Below, one piece after another: positions 5,068 through 5,904 of a DNA stretch of 5,904 nucleotides (position 1 is the first letter of the stretch; the number at the start of each line of letters is the position of its first letter). The translations under genes were made by a program, and so were the position numbers. The notes beneath the pieces were generated by a model, which searched no databases, was not told the origin of the DNA, and worked only from the letters and a program-made list of their open reading frames with translations. Location of the stretch: assembly GCA_030834835.1 (NCBI GenBank), contig JAUQXD010000497.1:1-5904 (forward strand), in the 5' to 3' direction. This stretch comes from Thermoflexales bacterium (lineage in GTDB: Bacteria > Chloroflexota > Anaerolineae > Fen-1058).

Positions 5068-5904
5068 ATGATCATTGTCATGAAGAGTGGCGCCAGTTCC
5101 AGGCAAATTTCAGCCGCGGTCTCGCGGGTCGAAGCGATGGGTTATCGCGTGCATCTGTCGCAGGGCGAAGAGCGCACCATCATCGGTGTGATCGGCGATG
5201 ATCGCCCGATCGATCGCTCGGCGTTTGAACTGCTGGATGGCGTCGAGAAGACTGTGCCAATCCTGAAGCCGTTCAAGATGGCGTCGCGTGATATGCATCC
5301 GCAAGATACGATCGTGTCGTTAAACGGCGTCAAGATTGGCGGGCCGCAGATCGTCATCATGGCCGGGCCCTGCGCGGTGGAAAGCCGCGCGCAAATCTTG
5401 GAGACCGCGCAGGCGGTTAAAGAAGCGGGTGCGCACATGTTGCGCGGCGGCGCATACAAGCCGCGCACCTCGCCGTACAGTTTTCAAGGCATGGGCGAAG
5501 AGGGTCTGCAACTGCTGGCCGAAGCGCGCGAAGCCACCGGCCTGCCCGTCGTGACCGAGGTGATGTCGCCCGAGCAGGTTTCACTGGTGGCGAAGTATGC
5601 CGACATGCTGCAAATCGGTGCGCGCAACATGCAGAACTACGCGCTGCTGCATGCGGTGGGTGAGGCCAATCATCCGGTGTTGTTGAAGCGCGGCATGATG
5701 TCTACCATTGAAGAGTTGTTTATGGCCGCCGAATACATCCTGTCGCACGGCAATATGCGCGTGGCCCTGTGTGAACGCGGCATTCGCACCTTCGAGCGCT
5801 ATACGCGCAACACGACTGACATCAACGCGATTCCCGTCATCAAGCAGATGTCGCATCTGCCGGTGATTCTCGATCCGTCGCACGGCACGGGCAAATGGGA
5901 ATAC
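5068..5904 (+). CDS. aroF: DAHP synthase, type I-beta, copy 2 (3' end outside window)
   Basis: This is a second complete-looking DAHP synthase reading frame, open for 279 codons to the window edge; about 57 codons are missing if it matches copy 1. By hand alignment 246 of 279 residues are identical to copy 1 and there are no gaps. Cys102 (AGPCAVES), [11 protein letters not shown] (131-141) and His272 (DPSHG) are present; the Glu298 and Asp309 equivalents lie beyond the window. Twelve of the 33 differences fall in residues 1-31, the start of the regulatory domain. Here residue 31 is Ser next to His29, as in the Tyr-sensitive Thermotoga maritima enzyme, whereas copy 1 has Val. The start ATG 5068 has GGAGG (5058-5062) five nt upstream. 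Many third-position differences from copy 1 argue against a very recent duplication. It is probably cotranscribed with aroH and copy 1, perhaps with extra control in the spacer. Confidence 0.96.
   Translation, partial: MIIVMKSGASSRQISAAVSRVEAMGYRVHLSQGEERTIIGVIGDDRPIDRSAFELLDGVEKTVPILKPFKMASRDMHPQDTIVSLNGVKIGGPQIVIMAGPCAVESRAQILETAQAVKEAGAHMLRGGAYKPRTSPYSFQGMGEEGLQLLAEAREATGLPVVTEVMSPEQVSLVAKYADMLQIGARNMQNYALLHAVGEANHPVLLKRGMMSTIEELFMAAEYILSHGNMRVALCERGIRTFERYTRNTTDINAIPVIKQMSHLPVILDPSHGTGKWEY

Noticed and set aside
5044..5071. Eight-codon ORF ending in an ATGA overlap with the DAHP synthase copy 2 start, as a possible leader peptide
   Set aside because: It has no ribosome-binding site and no Phe, Tyr or Trp codons, and it lies in the 3' arm of a stable-looking hairpin.
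3951..5904. Assembly artefact or frameshifted pseudogene copy as an explanation of the duplicated DAHP synthase
   Set aside because: The two copies differ at many synonymous sites and at 33 residues, each has its own Shine-Dalgarno, and copy 2 is open without gaps to the window edge.

Overview
The window holds two consecutive plus-strand transcription units for aromatic amino acid biosynthesis. The first is the end of a tryptophan operon, trpC (3' part only)-trpF-trpB-trpA. The second is aroH (monofunctional AroH-type chorismate mutase) followed by two tandem type I-beta DAHP synthase genes; the second copy is cut by the window edge. No gene on the minus strand is supported. The moderately GC-rich sequence, separate trpC and trpF, AroH-class chorismate mutase, Thermotoga-like DAHP synthases and degenerate short tandem repeats between genes suggest a Chloroflexota-like bacterium. 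That placement is inference; no phylogenetic marker is present.

Layout. Positions 1-3172 carry trpC', trpF, trpB and trpA. Each of the three junctions is made of degenerate tandem repeats (7-mers at trpC/trpF and trpB/trpA, roughly 9-mers at trpF/trpB). These arrays contain the stop codon of the upstream gene, and the two 7-mer arrays also contain the start codon of the next. Positions 3173-3547 hold no ordinary gene but are rich in control elements: a third kind of dispersed repeat, an inverted repeat, a 10-bp tandem repeat, a strong-looking sigma70-type promoter, a 29-codon leader peptide with the run Tyr-Phe-Tyr-Phe-Tyr-Phe-Tyr, alternative RNA stems and an intrinsic terminator just before the aroH ribosome-binding site. 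I read this as a ribosome-mediated Phe/Tyr attenuator. Positions 3548-5904 carry aroH, DAHP synthase copy 1, a 106-nt spacer with mutually exclusive stems, and DAHP synthase copy 2.

How it works together. DAHP synthase commits carbon to the shikimate pathway. Chorismate mutase directs chorismate to Phe/Tyr, while the trp enzymes convert the anthranilate branch to Trp. The attenuator would link aroH-aroF-aroF transcription to charged tRNA-Phe and tRNA-Tyr. The two DAHP synthases, 88% identical over 279 residues by hand count, differ mostly in the N-terminal regulatory segment. One difference is residue 31 (Val in copy 1, Ser in copy 2), a position linked to Tyr/Phe effector choice in the Thermotoga maritima enzyme. 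Two layers of Phe/Tyr control, one transcriptional and one allosteric with split effector specificity, is the most interesting reading of the window.
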